From Clavulina sp. PMI_390 (lineage: Eukaryota; Basidiomycota; Agaricomycetes; Cantharellales; Hydnaceae), in the NCBI GenBank assembly GCA_015039315.1, contig WIDE01000163.1, positions 1-51,726 of the forward strand: 51,726 nt of DNA, read 5' to 3'. The notes beneath the pieces were generated by a model that saw nothing but the letters and a program-made list of their open reading frames with translations, was not told the origin of the DNA and did not search any database. Position numbers and translations under genes: made by a program. Below, piece after piece: positions 10,736 through 22,495 of the stretch. Each line of letters begins with the position of its first letter. The stretch's first letter is position 1.

Positions 10736-12921
10736 CTACGGGAATTCGCGCGCAGCGTGGTACACTGTCGGAGTGGAGGCTGACGAAGGGTGTGGTGTGT
10801 TCGTGTCATTGTGGAATGAGAGAGAAATAGAATAATGTGGTTGGGCTGGCATCGTTATTGTGGGCATATCTACGATGGGTTGTGAAGAATGTCGGGTGAT
10901 TGGTGGAGGCGCATCTTGAGGTTCATCGCCGTGGATCGGTAATTCCTCTAACGAGGCGGGCCGACGGGGAAGTGGGTCCCTATCCAAACCTCTCGAGTGC
11001 TCGAGGAGCCCAGGGGAACTCCTCCTCTCAATATGATAGGATCTTGATTCCGAGACACTAATAGGCAGGTCTGCATCCAGGACCTGCGAGGCTCGTTTTT
11101 GCGTTGGGAGGACTATAATATGAATAATGTAAGGCAATTAATTCAGGTTGCGTCCATGATTTGCAACCTCACCAGGAAGAGATGAAGTAGTAGCTCCAGG
11201 TACACAAGACCTTTGTTGTTGTAAGAACTGCCAGACGTCGATACTTCCTTCCGCTCCCTCGGGCTGAAGAAGAGCAGCCTGTTTGCTCCGAATGAGCAAG
11301 TCTCGCTTGCTCCATTGGCTCGCCAACCCCATTGACGTCACTCCTAGCCGTGACATCTCATGGTAGGTTGGGAAGGTCGCGCCTTGTGTGCCAGCCAAGG
11401 AATGAGACACTTGCACTTGGGGAGGATGGGACGTAAGAGATGATCCAAACAGAGGTTGACCTCTATACCATCTCGTCAAGGCCGTTGACGGAGCTGTCAA
11501 TATACAGTGCCAAGCTCGGATCACATCCTTCGGATAGTAGAAGCGCTGAGTATTAGTCACTTGACTCTCATTTACTAGATGCGCTAGAGAGTGACTTACC
11601 GTCTGTGTTCCAAAAGCAATGGCCGTGATAAGCGGTAAACATGAGACCATTACGTCCGGGGTCATAGCCGTAAAATCATTGGCTGTCGCTATTCCCAATC
11701 TATCGGATGAATGTGAACCTTGACGTCCAATTCTCGCACTTGTTCCACTCACCCAACCCCTGCGATCTGGAGTAGGGTAAAGAGACACACCCTCATTACC
11801 ATTGATCGATCAAGACTCGTGCCTAATCCGTTACAGCTGGTAAGGTTACTGCCATGTAGAGGAGAATCGATGTGTACTGACGAGAGTAGACCGCAGTGTG
11901 CTCGCGTTTGAGAATAAAGAGGATCCAGACTGTATGAAGAGGCGTTTCCATCAAAACTAGTCTCAAAAAAATCACAAGTTTGCACCGCGAACCTTGGAGG
12001 ATGATTGAGCATAGTGCCATAGCGACAGTGGCGATCGAGGAAAGGAGGGATCTAAGGGACAGGTTTTGGTCATGGATTGAACGGAAACGACCCCACACTT
12101 ACGCGAAGCTCTCATTGACTGCGCAATACATCTGATGGGGCGAGGCGGTGGAAGGATTTCTGACAGCGGCCTAGGTCACGAGTGTCGTGGTCAGTCACTG
12201 TACGAGACGAGAGCTGATGCAGAGAAGAATTTTTGTCTCACAACTAGCACTGGAATCGTGACCGCTATATACGCAAGGTACGGGAGGCTGCGAGGTCATC
12301 CATGATATGAGTACTGATTTCAAGCTGACTCGGCGGGCTGGATCACGTACATGATGAGATACTTTGTATTCATGCGGGGAACTCCAATTGTGGAATGATA
12401 TATGCTTCGCACGAGGATAAGAACCTGGGGAGAGTACTTAGTGGCTGGAATTCCGCAAAGGACTGAAAGGCCAAACATGAAGCACGATCGTCGTTGCGGC
12501 GGTTGATATGCTGGTCGATTGAAGGGTAAGAGAGATACGAAAAACAAAGTTTGTAGTTGTCAAACGTACAGAACTGTCGTGCCTTGAAAGAGAATAGCTT
12601 GGACCACACAAAGCGGATCACCATTGCGAATCCGAGGGACCAATACATGATTTTCCTCTTTAGAGTACTTGCGAGTCACAAACCTAGCCAAGTGATGAGA
12701 GATATCGTCAGCATGGGGGACTTTCGGGACAAAACGGGAGCAACTCACAACAGACATGCCAAAAGCGCCTCATAGCTGAGAATGATATATATGTTGATTA
12801 GAACAGCCTGTTTTTTCACCCGCCGAGACAGTAGAGTTGTCAAGGTGATGATAGGAAGCACGATGAAGCCCCCCGCGATGTTGAGCCAGTAGTAGACAAG
12901 CTGGATCGTGGCTGTCGACAT
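10736..12921 (-). CDS. GPCR-like seven-span membrane protein
   Basis: Serpentine membrane protein of a type common in agaricomycetes and often annotated only as GPCR-like or hypothetical. The start MSTATIQLVYYWLNIAGG opens directly into the first span, then LPIITLTTLLSRRVKKQ. Joined exons give GDPLCVVQAILFQGTTVL, LPYLAYIAVTIPVLV, HQMYCAVNESFA (an extracellular-loop Cys) and SLLSSIATVAMALCSIIL. They continue with METPLHTVWILFILKRE, RVCLFTLLQIAGVGLG, LPLITAIAFGTQ and then RFYYPKDVIRAW, the usual end of the last span in this family. A long hydrophilic C-terminal tail of about 290 residues follows, rich in Ser, Pro, Gln and His, with one intron near 11140-11186 and the stop at 10736-10738. At least eight introns. 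Ligand and G-protein coupling unknown; a receptor role is inferred from topology. The exon around 12370-12480 is the least certain. Confidence 0.75.
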
Positions 12922-14331
12922 GATACCCTGCTCCTCTCCCCCAGTTCAAAACACCGCGGGAGGAGAACCCGAAAGTGACGCTGTGAATAGAAAAAGAGAG
13001 CACAGCGACTAGCTGCGGGTGATTATGGGCAACGTAGGCTGGTTATGGCTGGCAGGAAATCGAGGAGTGGAAGAGGGAGGCAAGGAAAACTTCACACACT
13101 CGGCCGCAGGACCATGTAGTGCCATGATGTAGCGTAATGTTGAGAGGCTCTCGGAATAGTAGTGGCAATGCTAATGATACCGCTTGGATGGTTCTGGCGC
13201 CCCCTTCAGAGATAGTTTCCCAAGGTAGGATCTCGGGAGGCAACTCTGAACTCAATTGATTGAATGTGGCCATTGGCTTGGAGAGCTTAGTCTTTGAGGT
13301 TTGGTCATGCCACCTGCCGACGCGTCGCCAGCATCGTGGGATACCCATTGGTGATCAATGATCATATAGGGGTGTACGAATGCACAGCTCGCTATATATC
13401 CTACTAGCCTGCGACATAATTGTCAATGTCGCGCCACCAGGACACACAACATACTCGGGACATACCTTATTGCCTGTCAGGAGCTTGCCTTATGAGCGCC
13501 TCGTACTTACTTGAATGCGTCGAGAACCCAATCTACCAACTGGACGTCACTCAGTTCTTGCCAACATGTGAGACTATCATGATCCTGTAGAGAAACGTGA
13601 TAGAGTGTGGATCCTGTGTCAACGAACCCCCCATGGACCTTGTTTCACAACATCCAATCCCCGAGATTCAACGGCAATGAGATCCTTTGAATAGAGATGG
13701 TGCTCAAAATATGTTGAGGCTTGGCAAGTTGATATTTGGCGCTGAGCGCTTCTCCGCACTCTCAAATGGCACATCAGCCAGGACCGACTTCTTGGACAGA
13801 ATGTTACTGCTACCCGCTACTGGCTTGCTGCTCAGTTGTAAATCACCACCAAAACCTTATGGGAACCTGAGATGCATATCAAATTCTATTCCAAAATCCA
13901 TTCAAGGGCTCCCCTGCCCATTGGCGCACTTCGAATCTTACGGCATCGTACCCGGTGGTAAACATTGCCAAGAAATGTTTCGCAATTTCAGAAATATTCC
14001 TTCCGATCTCAAGAATATCAGTCCAACGACCGCCATTTCTGGTTGGTCGACCAAGTCAGTTTGTTCCACCCATGCACAGCCAACACGGAGTCAGAGTCAG
14101 TGGATACGTCCCATTTGGTTTCTAGAGGCCTTACGATGACAAACGATTGAAGAGAGAGCAGGAAATAGAGGCGGGCTTATGTCATCGTCAAGCCTGGAGG
14201 GTGAGTCATACGTCGCATACCTTCCCTTTCTCAATCCTCAGCTCGCTACGAATACTTTCGATCAGTAGGTTTTTTTTTTTGCGGTTGTATGCTGCTTTGA
14301 TTTTAATGATGTGATTTCTTATTCCTCAGAC
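12922..14331. other. Intergenic region, GPCR-like gene / PhzF gene (divergent)
   Basis: About 1.4 kb between two divergent start codons. It holds the third copy of the 18-bp repeat (13735) and a poly-T tract with a pyrimidine-rich TTCCTCAG just before the PhzF start, which may be an intron acceptor in the 5' UTR. An open frame at 13687-14139 (150 codons) has no domain I recognise and begins next to the repeat, so I do not call it a gene. Confidence 0.5.
13735..13752 (+). repeat. Dispersed 18-bp repeat, copy 3
   Basis: TTTGGCGCTGAGCGCTTC, two mismatches to each of the other copies. Confidence 0.45.
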
Positions 14332-15330
14332 ATGCCGTCGCTACCGTTTGTCACCCTCGACGTGTTCACGACAACGCCGCTGCTGGGCAATCCCTTAGCA
14401 ATCGTGCATGTCCCTACGGATACGCAGCTCACACAAGAGCAGAAACAGAAAATTGCCCATGAATTCAATCTTTCTGAGACTGTGTTCGTGCATGGTGTAT
14501 CTCATCTCGAGAATACGACACATCTCGGGGATGTCCCCATCAACATCTTTGCTCCACAACGCGAGATGTCGTTTGCCGGCCATCCAACGATCGGTTCGGC
14601 GTGCCACCTTCTGACGACTTTCCTTAAGCCTTCGAGCGAAACGACGTTGCTGTCGTGCACGCTCATTACGAAGGCTGGCCGAATTCCCGCGGTCTTCGAT
14701 ACCCAGACGCGCCGCGGCCGTCTCGAGGTCCCCCATGCTATCACAGTCCACTCAAACGCCTCTATCCCACGCGACAAAGCCGCTACGGTCCTCAGCATTT
14801 CCCACCTTCCTCCCGATTCCATCATTCCAAACGATGTAGCAGGCACTGGCGTCGCCTTAGTCTCGATTGTGGAAGACTTGGCATTCATCCTAGTCCGTGT
14901 CACGTCTCTAGAGGTCCTTGGCGCGTTGCCAACGAGCTCGAGCACGTCGTTCAAACCGCGTGACTTCCCTGGCTTCGAGAACTACAAGGCTGCGGCTCTC
15001 ACGATCTACGCGTATTGCATCGTTGAGGAAGGAGGTTCTGAAACCCAAGGGACGACCAAAATCAGGACGCGCTTGATCCGCCCTACCTGGGAGGACCCTG
15101 CGACTGGCAGTGCGGCCTCCTGTCTCACTGGCTACCTCACCCTCACCGCCCAACCCCAAACAACCGACGTGAGGAGGTTCGAGGTAACCCAGGGCGTTGA
15201 GATGGGCCGTCGTAGTGATATTGTGCTGGAAGTGAAAGCGAAAACGAACGAAGGATCGGGACCGGCTATTGACAAGATTTGGCTCGAAGGTACCGCTGTT
15301 CCTGTTATGAATGGCACCCTTACCGTGTAA
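14332..15330 (+). CDS. PhzF-family isomerase/epimerase-like protein
   Basis: A 332-residue intronless protein of the PhzF (phenazine biosynthesis-like, diaminopimelate-epimerase fold) family. Two similar alpha/beta barrels enclose the active site between them. Seen directly: the start MPSLPFVTLDVFTTTP, the substrate-loop NPLAIV, the catalytic-Glu motif NLSETVF (Glu about residue 49), FAGHPTIGSACHLL around residue 85, and in the second domain WEDPATGSAASCLTGYL with the conserved Asp-Pro-x-Thr-Gly. Length fits the family, 260-340 residues. An in-frame ATG seven codons earlier (14311) exists, but the sequence between looks like an intron acceptor or leader, so I chose 14332. In bacteria PhzF isomerises a dihydroanthranilate intermediate. 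Most fungal relatives have no known substrate, so I do not infer phenazine synthesis. It may be a tailoring enzyme of the surrounding P450 locus. Confidence 0.93.
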   Translation: MPSLPFVTLDVFTTTPLLGNPLAIVHVPTDTQLTQEQKQKIAHEFNLSETVFVHGVSHLENTTHLGDVPINIFAPQREMSFAGHPTIGSACHLLTTFLKPSSETTLLSCTLITKAGRIPAVFDTQTRRGRLEVPHAITVHSNASIPRDKAATVLSISHLPPDSIIPNDVAGTGVALVSIVEDLAFILVRVTSLEVLGALPTSSSTSFKPRDFPGFENYKAAALTIYAYCIVEEGGSETQGTTKIRTRLIRPTWEDPATGSAASCLTGYLTLTAQPQTTDVRRFEVTQGVEMGRRSDIVLEVKAKTNEGSGPAIDKIWLEGTAVPVMNGTLTV

Positions 15331-15558
15331 TATAGTTTTGTGACCTGTCAAAATAAGAAAACCATTGCTGATTACCGTCCAAGTGAGCGGACCCAGAGTC
15401 ATAGGGCTATTGAAGTTACTAGATGCTTTACATTTTGATGGTATCAAGATAACAACGACGAGAGCTCAAACGTACATACAGAAAGAAAATCACTATCAGA
15501 GTTGAGAAAAAAGGGCGACATTGAGAACGAAGGGGTGAGGTTGGTGACAAATAGATCA

Positions 15559-18077
15559 TCACAGGGCAGCATCGACGGTCGCATCCAACAAGTTCATAAG
15601 ATGGGGGGCCCGAGGCTCGAGACGATATGGGAACGGGCGCGGATCACTAGAGTAAGAGAAACAATAGAATCGACATCAGCTCAAGGTTTGAGAGTACATC
15701 GATAGATGAGGCAGGCTACATACTGCACCATTGTTCCTGCGAAATCTTCTTCCAAAGGAATTTCCTTTCCGTTCTCATCAAGAGCATGCTTCATGTTAAC
15801 GGTGGCGAGGAGAGTGGCCATTGTGATCCAGACGGTAGCTTCCGCAAATGCCTGCCCAGCACAAACCCTAGAGGAGAAAACGACGACCAAAAGAGAGGGC
15901 AAGAGTTAGTCGAGGGTCAAGTGGCGAAGAGTTGCATCAACTCCTGACCTGCGTCCGAAGCCAAATGCGAAGTCGCGAGGGTCGGTAACGTTCGGATCCT
16001 CGTACCGCTCAGGGTCGAACTTCTCGGGGGACGGATACATATCTGGATCGCGGGAGAGAGCCCAAATATTTCCGAAGACGATGGAGCCCTGCATGCAGTG
16101 AAACTGATGAGGAGGTGGCCAGCGGAGATAGAGCAGCCAATCATACCTTAGGAATGACGTAGCCTGTCATCAGCCGGACATGAGGCTGTCAGCATACCGC
16201 GACACGAAAAACAGTGGGCAATCAAATGAAAATCCGTCAGGAACGCTTACCTCGATACTCGGCATCCTCGGTGGCTAGATGCGGGAGTCCGGTCGGAGTT
16301 GCTGGGTGCCATCGTAGAACTTCCTTGAGAATATTATCGATAAATGGCATATTCTTGCGGCTGTCATTTTGAGTCCATCAACCGTCAGAACATGGCCACA
16401 GAAACATTTAAGGAAGGAGACTTATGAACAGCGACTTACTCTGCCAGAGTTGGAAGTCGCTCCTTGCCTGTCTCTCGATCAATCTCAGCCTGTGCCTTGG
16501 CCTGAACCTCAGGGTGAAGGATCATAGCAAGGAGGAAGCAGCCTGTGGTAGACATGGTCGTCCGAGCGGCAGCGACATCTGTGGTTATGAAGTGAGAATC
16601 AGGAAGAGCTTAGTCGAGCGAAAGGAAGACGACGAACACAACGATCCAGCCGCCCACTTGATGTGCTCGTCCTCAATACCAGCGGGCCTATTCTCAAGAC
16701 AGCGAGCCGTAAAGCTAGGCTCAGCCTTCCCAGCAGCCTGATCATATCGATGACGTCAGGTGTTAATATAGGTCTCGTTTCCAGAATATGTGAATCGCGC
16801 ACCATATCCTCGCACACTCGATCAAAGGGGGACGCAATGGCAATGTTCAATCTTGCGCGCCACTTCGCTGCAGTACGTTGGAAATCCGCAAAGGGGAACC
16901 ACTGAGGCACATATCGCACTGTATGCGAGACAGACCACAGTGGGGGAAGGGCTCAGGTAAATTCGCTGAGTAGCGGGCGGACAAAGGACAAAGCTTACGA
17001 AAAGGGAACAAGTTGACTTTGAACTTTCCAAGCTCAATAGCATCCTCAAAATTAAGCGCAGCCTCTTCCGCCATGGCAGCAAGCTACGACACCAAAACGT
17101 CTTAGCGAAGCTAGGTCTCTCAACGAATCAGAAACACCCACCGGGTCCCTTCGTGAGTCCACCTTAATCCCGTATGCCATACGAAGCATCAATTTTGCAA
17201 TTGTGCTGTATAAAGATGAATCGCCATGACGCATCAGTCCAAGTTCTGAGCTCTGTTCGACCACATCGGGAAGTGAAGTGCGTACAATAAGAACTCATCC
17301 ATGAATCCCTCATTCGTAGGCACTACCCTCTGCACGAACTCGGCTGCACCTTCTTGAAGGAGGTTGTGGTAGAGCGGAATAGCCGGGGAGCCAAGGAATT
17401 GGTGGAGCAGTTTCCGCTGGGCTTGCCAACGCTTTGACGGTGGGCCGATAGTCACCGACTGATCCCATCCAACACTGAGCGGGAGAAGTCGGCGAATAGG
17501 TTGGAGCAATTTGTAAACCATCAGGGCGATAGACGGATAGCATATATTGACGTGGAAGCATTGGATATCAGTGTCAATTATCAGTGATGCGCAAGCAGTA
17601 GCCAAAAAAGAGTCACGTACAGGTCCCCCAACATTGCAAGATAAGGACGACCAGAAAGGATGGATGACTTCTTCACCATGAGATCGGAGATGGCCTTCGT
17701 GCTGCTGAGCACGATAATTGGCTGCCCCATCGCTGTGAGGTAGACTACATCGCCTGAGTTATCGAAATATTAGGGTTAGAAGTCAGCTCAGGGGCATGGA
17801 TAATTTGGAGGACAGAGCGTATGGAATGGCCCGTACCGAATTGCTTAGATAACTCAGTGTAGTGGAGCCAGGCGTATGTCTCGGGAATCTGACGAGCGTT
17901 CCCGATGATGGGCTCTCCTTCAGGGCCAGGGGGAAGGTGAGTTCGCTTTGGTTTAAGTGAATGGCGTAGTGCAACCACTAAAATGAGGCCAAAGCCGACG
18001 AATGTGAGGAGAGTTGGGGATAACATGCTGGGGGTTGGAAAGGACAGAAGGAGGGAATCGAGCGCAGAGTAGGTCAT
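15559..18077 (-). CDS. Cytochrome P450, copy 4
   Basis: Complete P450, the most divergent of the four. The start MTYSALDSLLLSFPTPSML leads into an anchor span, hinge THLPPGPEGEP and GNARQIPETYAWLHYTELSK. The C-helix is WQAQRKLLHQFLG and the I helix (16545-16580) AAARTTMSTTG, with Arg at the usual acid position. The K-helix exon reads NILKEVLRWHPATPTGLPH (ExxR). The heme loop is FAFGFGRR joined to VCAGQAFAEATVW after a short intron. The final exon, DPRPFPYRLEPRAPHLMNLL, ends in a TGA at 15559-15561; its intron runs from about 15647 to 15710. Intron positions match the other copies. It converges on the PhzF gene with only 228 bp between the two stop codons. Frame intact, substrate unknown. Confidence 0.93.
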
Positions 18078-19199
18078 TGCGCGACGCCAGGGTTTCTATA
18101 CCGAGGAATGACCTAGTTACGAGGCCAGAGAGAGGGGGAGAGAATCAACTTAGGTGAAGGGATGCTAAGAACTATATGATGAGGGTTATAGCGGGCCCGT
18201 TTATTATAAGACAGAAGCAAACCTCCTGTCCCGCTGAAGTCACATCAGTTACTTTGTGTTAGTCGCAAATATATATCTGACAGCCGCATATTGGGGCCAA
18301 GCGGAGGCAATCTACAGGTACCCAAATCTCGTTCTTCAATTTTTTTTTCTTTAGACAGGGACGAAGTCGAGGGAGCGGAGACTCTGTTTGGCGGTGACAG
18401 AGGCTTGAGGGGTGAAGGGGGTCCGAGATCTGCCAAGGGACAAGAGGATAAAGGTAAAGTGATACATCGATCCGCACGCCTGTCTGCAGTCAAAGACAGG
18501 GGTTTGCTGGGAAGTGTGCGATGCCGTCGGCGCGGCCGCACGAAATCAGATCAGTGCCGGTGAGGACTATTTTTGAGGCTCCCGCGCAGGGCCTTGGCGG
18601 TATCGCATGGAGGTCGGTGAAAGGGCGGCCTGATGGAGGTGAGACTTACCACAACTTGGGCAAGTCGGCGGAGGAGACCCGATAGCTACAGACGATGCAA
18701 ATGGTATTTTGCGGAGTTATAAGCATCTTCCAGGGCTTCGGGAGCTACCATTAGCAAAAGCAAAAAAGCAAGCTCAAAGAATCCGCGAAGTTCAGATTGA
18801 GACATTTGGGGCGGTCTGGTGACTCGAGCTCTCCACAGCCTCGGAGGAGGGGGAGATAACCTTCAATATAGTCGATGGAGATGAGGGGGAAGATAAGGTT
18901 CGCTGGCAAACGCGCACCCTCTCGTGCACCCAATCGCTAAAACCTGGTTGCAACCAGCCAACGAATACAGCACAAAAACTCGTTGCATTCGCCATGCTGT
19001 TTTCATCTTCGTCACCACCCAGGACTTTCACACCAGTTAGTTTTTCTCAGACGCATCTGATGTGGGATTGTTCGTTGGCAAGGGATGTGATTATTGGTGG
19101 GCAGGAAGGGGAAGGCTGCCACGAGGCACGTTGTTTAGTTCGAGGCCTCGAACGTAAACACTGCATCACAAGCACCAACACCTCGAGAGTCCATCAGCC
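18078..19199. other. Intergenic region, P450 copy 4 / F-box-like gene (divergent)
   Basis: About 1.1 kb between divergent start codons. Low-complexity stretches (poly-T near 18340, purine-rich runs near 18400) and short open frames without domains. I see no gene, RNA or mobile element. Confidence 0.5.
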
Positions 19200-21702
19200 A
19201 TGGGCCCCCGCCGATCTCCACGCAACCACCCCGCTGCGAAATCCAAAGTTGCTTTGAACATTCATGTCAAGCCAGCTCCAATCCCGTAAGCTCATTGCCT
19301 GAATCTTTTTCGTGCCATGAATGAACCTGCTCTCTAATCTCCTTTCGCCACCGCCAATGCACAGCTGGGATCAAGACCCAGACCTCTCGATGACCCTCCT
19401 TAGTGCAATGGAAAGTAGTGTCAGATGGAGGAATGGCCTCTTCAGCTCCTCAAACCTCAATGAACCGCGGAAGCGGCTCGTGCTGTGTCTAGAAATTGCC
19501 CAAGCCTTGTTCTCGCGGCATCCGCTGCACACTGCTGCATTCAACAGGCGCCCTGCATCGTTCGCACAGGCTGTCCTCAAGAAAGTTGATAGGTGATTTA
19601 TCCTCTCTGTCTCTGCCTTCTGGTGAACTCGTTGAGTCACCGGTTCCGGACCGCCTGCTCCATGCTGACCTTGCTCGCAATGATCCAAGCTTCTCCACTC
19701 TGTCTTCCCATCAAACTCGCTCTCGTAGCTCGAAATCCGTTAACGTCCCTCAAGATGCGCGTTTTTGGACTGGTTAGTTTTATTCTCTTCATCTGATTGG
19801 CTTCAACTGACCTCACCCCCCTCACCCCTTTGTTCAGACGCCCACCGGTATGTTCTCTTATGCTCTATGACTCACCGATTGGTCATTCATACCAACCACT
19901 ATCAGGAGTATCGCTTCTTCCGTCCCTCAACGACCCCACACCCAGGCTAGCACCAGCTCGTGGAACCCCGTTTGGTTACCCACCGTTCCCGAAGACCTAC
20001 AGCGCGAAATCATCCTCTTTGCACTTGCCCCGCTTCTGCTCCAGACACAGAGTTCGACACATCGACGGAGTCCCTCACAAGCCTCTTCTCACATCCACTC
20101 AATTGCGGCCGCACAGCGTATGGGCGCTCTCCGACTCGTCAACTCCACCTGGTGCCGGATCGTCAGTCCTCACATGTTCAAGAGGATGTATATCCCGCAT
20201 CAATCGCGGTTCTTTGATGTCCTGGTACCGCCGAACTGGGATGTTCGAATGACTACTCCTGCGGACTTTGCGCCGAGGGAGCCTACTGAGGCAGTCAAGC
20301 GGGCTTTTCGAGTCCATGAGCACCCCCTCAAGTTCCTCAAGACGCTCGCTGTATCCGTTCCACCTCGGATGAGTGATAGCTATGTTCTCGTTCAGTGTCT
20401 GGGAATGATGCAAAAGGCCTGGTGCGATGCAGAGGCTGAGGCTGCTAGCGATCGTGGCAGTCCAAGTAGTAGTCATCGTCCCTCACATCCTCGACCAAAC
20501 TCGACTCCCTTTATTCTCCTTCCGCGGTTACCGGCGCTGGATCTGCTCGAAGTACGTGGGAATCAGATCGAACGTTTCCTCGCCGAACATCCAGAGCAAG
20601 ATCCCCTTTTCCCCAACCCCGCATCATCTGGTCGAGGAGACGGAGGAGGAGGCATCAATGTCCGCCTCATGTTAGCGCTTGCTCATCTGTCCAACGTTTT
20701 CTTAAATCCGAGATTCATTGTCGTGGCAAGAGGCGAGGTATACAATCCAGTGCCTCTCGTACATGTTCGAGTAAGTACAGTGCACTCTATCGTGTCAGCT
20801 TGATGTCAGTCGTACTAAACCTCCTCCGCTCCCAGCCGATGTTCTACTTCTTCGGAGGCATCCGTCGTCCACCAGGTGCTCTCTTCGCGCGCGCAGAAGA
20901 CCTGTACCCCGGTCCTGCGGCAATGTCCCCCACTGATGTAGAGGTTGCTCGGCCGACGGTCCTCGGGATGAATTTCCACTCGTTCTTCTCTGCTTCATCT
21001 AGTTCTGCTATGGCTTATGCTGGGACCGACGTGGATGTGGATGCCGAAACGATCAACAGCAACCCCGTACGTGGCCGTTCAAGAGCATACTTACTCCTGA
21101 TTAGCGTACAAGAGGCACTGTACTGACAAATGCTGAACTTTATACAGATATTACGTTACTATTTGCAATCCACGAGCTCATCATCCTCGGAACCTATCTT
21201 CGACCTCATCATTGTGAAATCACACAATCCTGCCTCCCTTGCCCTCGCATCATATCTCGTCGTGCTCGCCCCCTTCAAGCGTATTCTACTCGTTGGGTGG
21301 GATAACTCTGGGTGCTCAGAGGAGTGGCGCGCGTGGGTAGAGGTAGAACGGAATCGCGAGCGAGGGCGAACTCGGAATCAGCAGCGCAAACAGCAGGGAA
21401 GCAGCCGTTCACGCTCACCTCGGAGAAACCCGGGCTCTCGACGAGCTGACGAGGCTGGCGAGACGAAAGACGACGAGCCAAATTTGGATGGTCGTTCTTC
21501 CAGGCCGTCTCGCTCTAGTCGGAATACGCGGAGGGATAACCCTGTGTTGCTTACGCCTTCGACTTCGACTGGTGGGGCAAGCGATTGGGACCCTCATGGC
21601 AAAGTTAGCTGGGTGAACGATGCGGAGTGGAGAACTCTTGTGTCGTTGCCGTCTGCTCAGGGTGGGCTTGGAGTCGAGAACGCTGGGCTGGGCGTGTGGT
21701 AG
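19200..21702 (+). CDS. F-box-like protein with charged N- and C-terminal regions
   Basis: Hand-spliced model of 685 residues in seven exons: 19200-19285, 19365-19592, 19690-19772, 19838-19847 (only 10 nt), 19906-20770, 20836-21066 and 21148-21702. The lengths sum to a whole number of codons with no internal stop. The central part reads LPTVPEDLQREIILFA and later LRLVNSTWCRIVSPHMFK, the shape of an F-box followed by the typical V-x-x-x-W helix. This would bind Skp1 in an SCF ubiquitin ligase. The middle resembles the leucine-rich-like body of basidiomycete F-box proteins. The C terminus has an Arg/Ser-rich stretch near residue 590 and ends in GLGVENAGLGVW. The N-terminal exons (WDQDPDLSMTLLSAMESS..RWRNGLF) look like a separate helical domain and could belong to a different gene. 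Confident of the part after 19906, less of the first four exons. Confidence 0.68.
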
Positions 21703-22495
21703 CTCGTTAAGCCTTCTGGTGGACTTTTTTGGATTTCTCGTTACTTGTTATCTTTACTGCTAACTTATTCGTCTTGGTTCTTGAAGTTTAGTATCTTGTA
21801 ACCGTATCATGCTTTCCATCGCCTCTCGATAACATGTGCAGTACTTTTGTTCTGAATTCTACAATTGAGCACTTCCTTTTGACCCCTTTCCAGCGGCACA
21901 GGAATCCTTTTAGCACGCAGTGGGCGGGATAATTCCGAGAGGTATTCGAATCACCTGGTGTATAGCACTGGCTACTCCTTGCGGCGTTATTGAACCGCTT
22001 CTTCGCGGCGATCAAGGGGCCATGCTCGAGTCACCTTGTGCCACAGGAACTCCATCTCACGAGCCTAAATCTCCGTCCCAGCGACGTCATCTTCTCCCCG
22101 TGCATTATGAAAAAACCCTGCTGCTTCCCTGATGAAAGCCACTGAAACGCCGACAGACCCCCCTGATTTCAAACCATCTGAAGATAAGATCAATCGGGCA
22201 CTGCAACAGAACTTCGATAAGGAACGTTCCTGCATGAGCTGCAGAATCCACCTTATCATTTCCTTCTTCATAAGAGCGGCCCAGTCCCTGAGCACGACGT
22301 AAGTGCAATCATCTCCAGCAAAGGCAATGCTTTGGATCCGACCCTCGCAATCGCCGCACACGAAACCTCTCAGCTTCACGCATAAATGAGCAGATCTACG
22401 TTATTAATTACAACCTGAATCATCAAATTTCAATCATGGAAACCCCGATTTGAGGAGGAATATTCGTTCGATGTGCTGAGCAGAGCGGATACTCT
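21703..22495. other. Convergent intergenic region, F-box-like / TauD genes
   Basis: About 790 bp between converging genes. A minus-strand open frame at 22065-22379 has no ATG start and no recognisable domain. Otherwise probable 3' UTRs. Confidence 0.45.

Noticed and set aside
13043..13348. Minus-strand open frame upstream of the GPCR-like gene
   Set aside because: No domain; more likely 5' UTR or promoter sequence.
13687..14139. 150-codon plus-strand open frame between the GPCR-like and PhzF genes
   Set aside because: No domain, skewed residue content, and its start overlaps the dispersed 18-bp repeat; probably chance.
14395..15447. Long minus-strand open frames opposite the PhzF gene
   Set aside because: Mirror frames of a GC-rich coding gene with clear PhzF motifs on the plus strand.
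21940..21965. tRNA T-arm-like sequence (GAGGTATTCGAATCACCT)
   Set aside because: The stem-loop has the wrong stem and loop sizes, and no matching acceptor, D or anticodon arm is present.
22065..22379. Minus-strand open frame between the F-box-like and TauD genes
   Set aside because: No ATG start and no recognisable domain; lies in the 3' region of converging genes.
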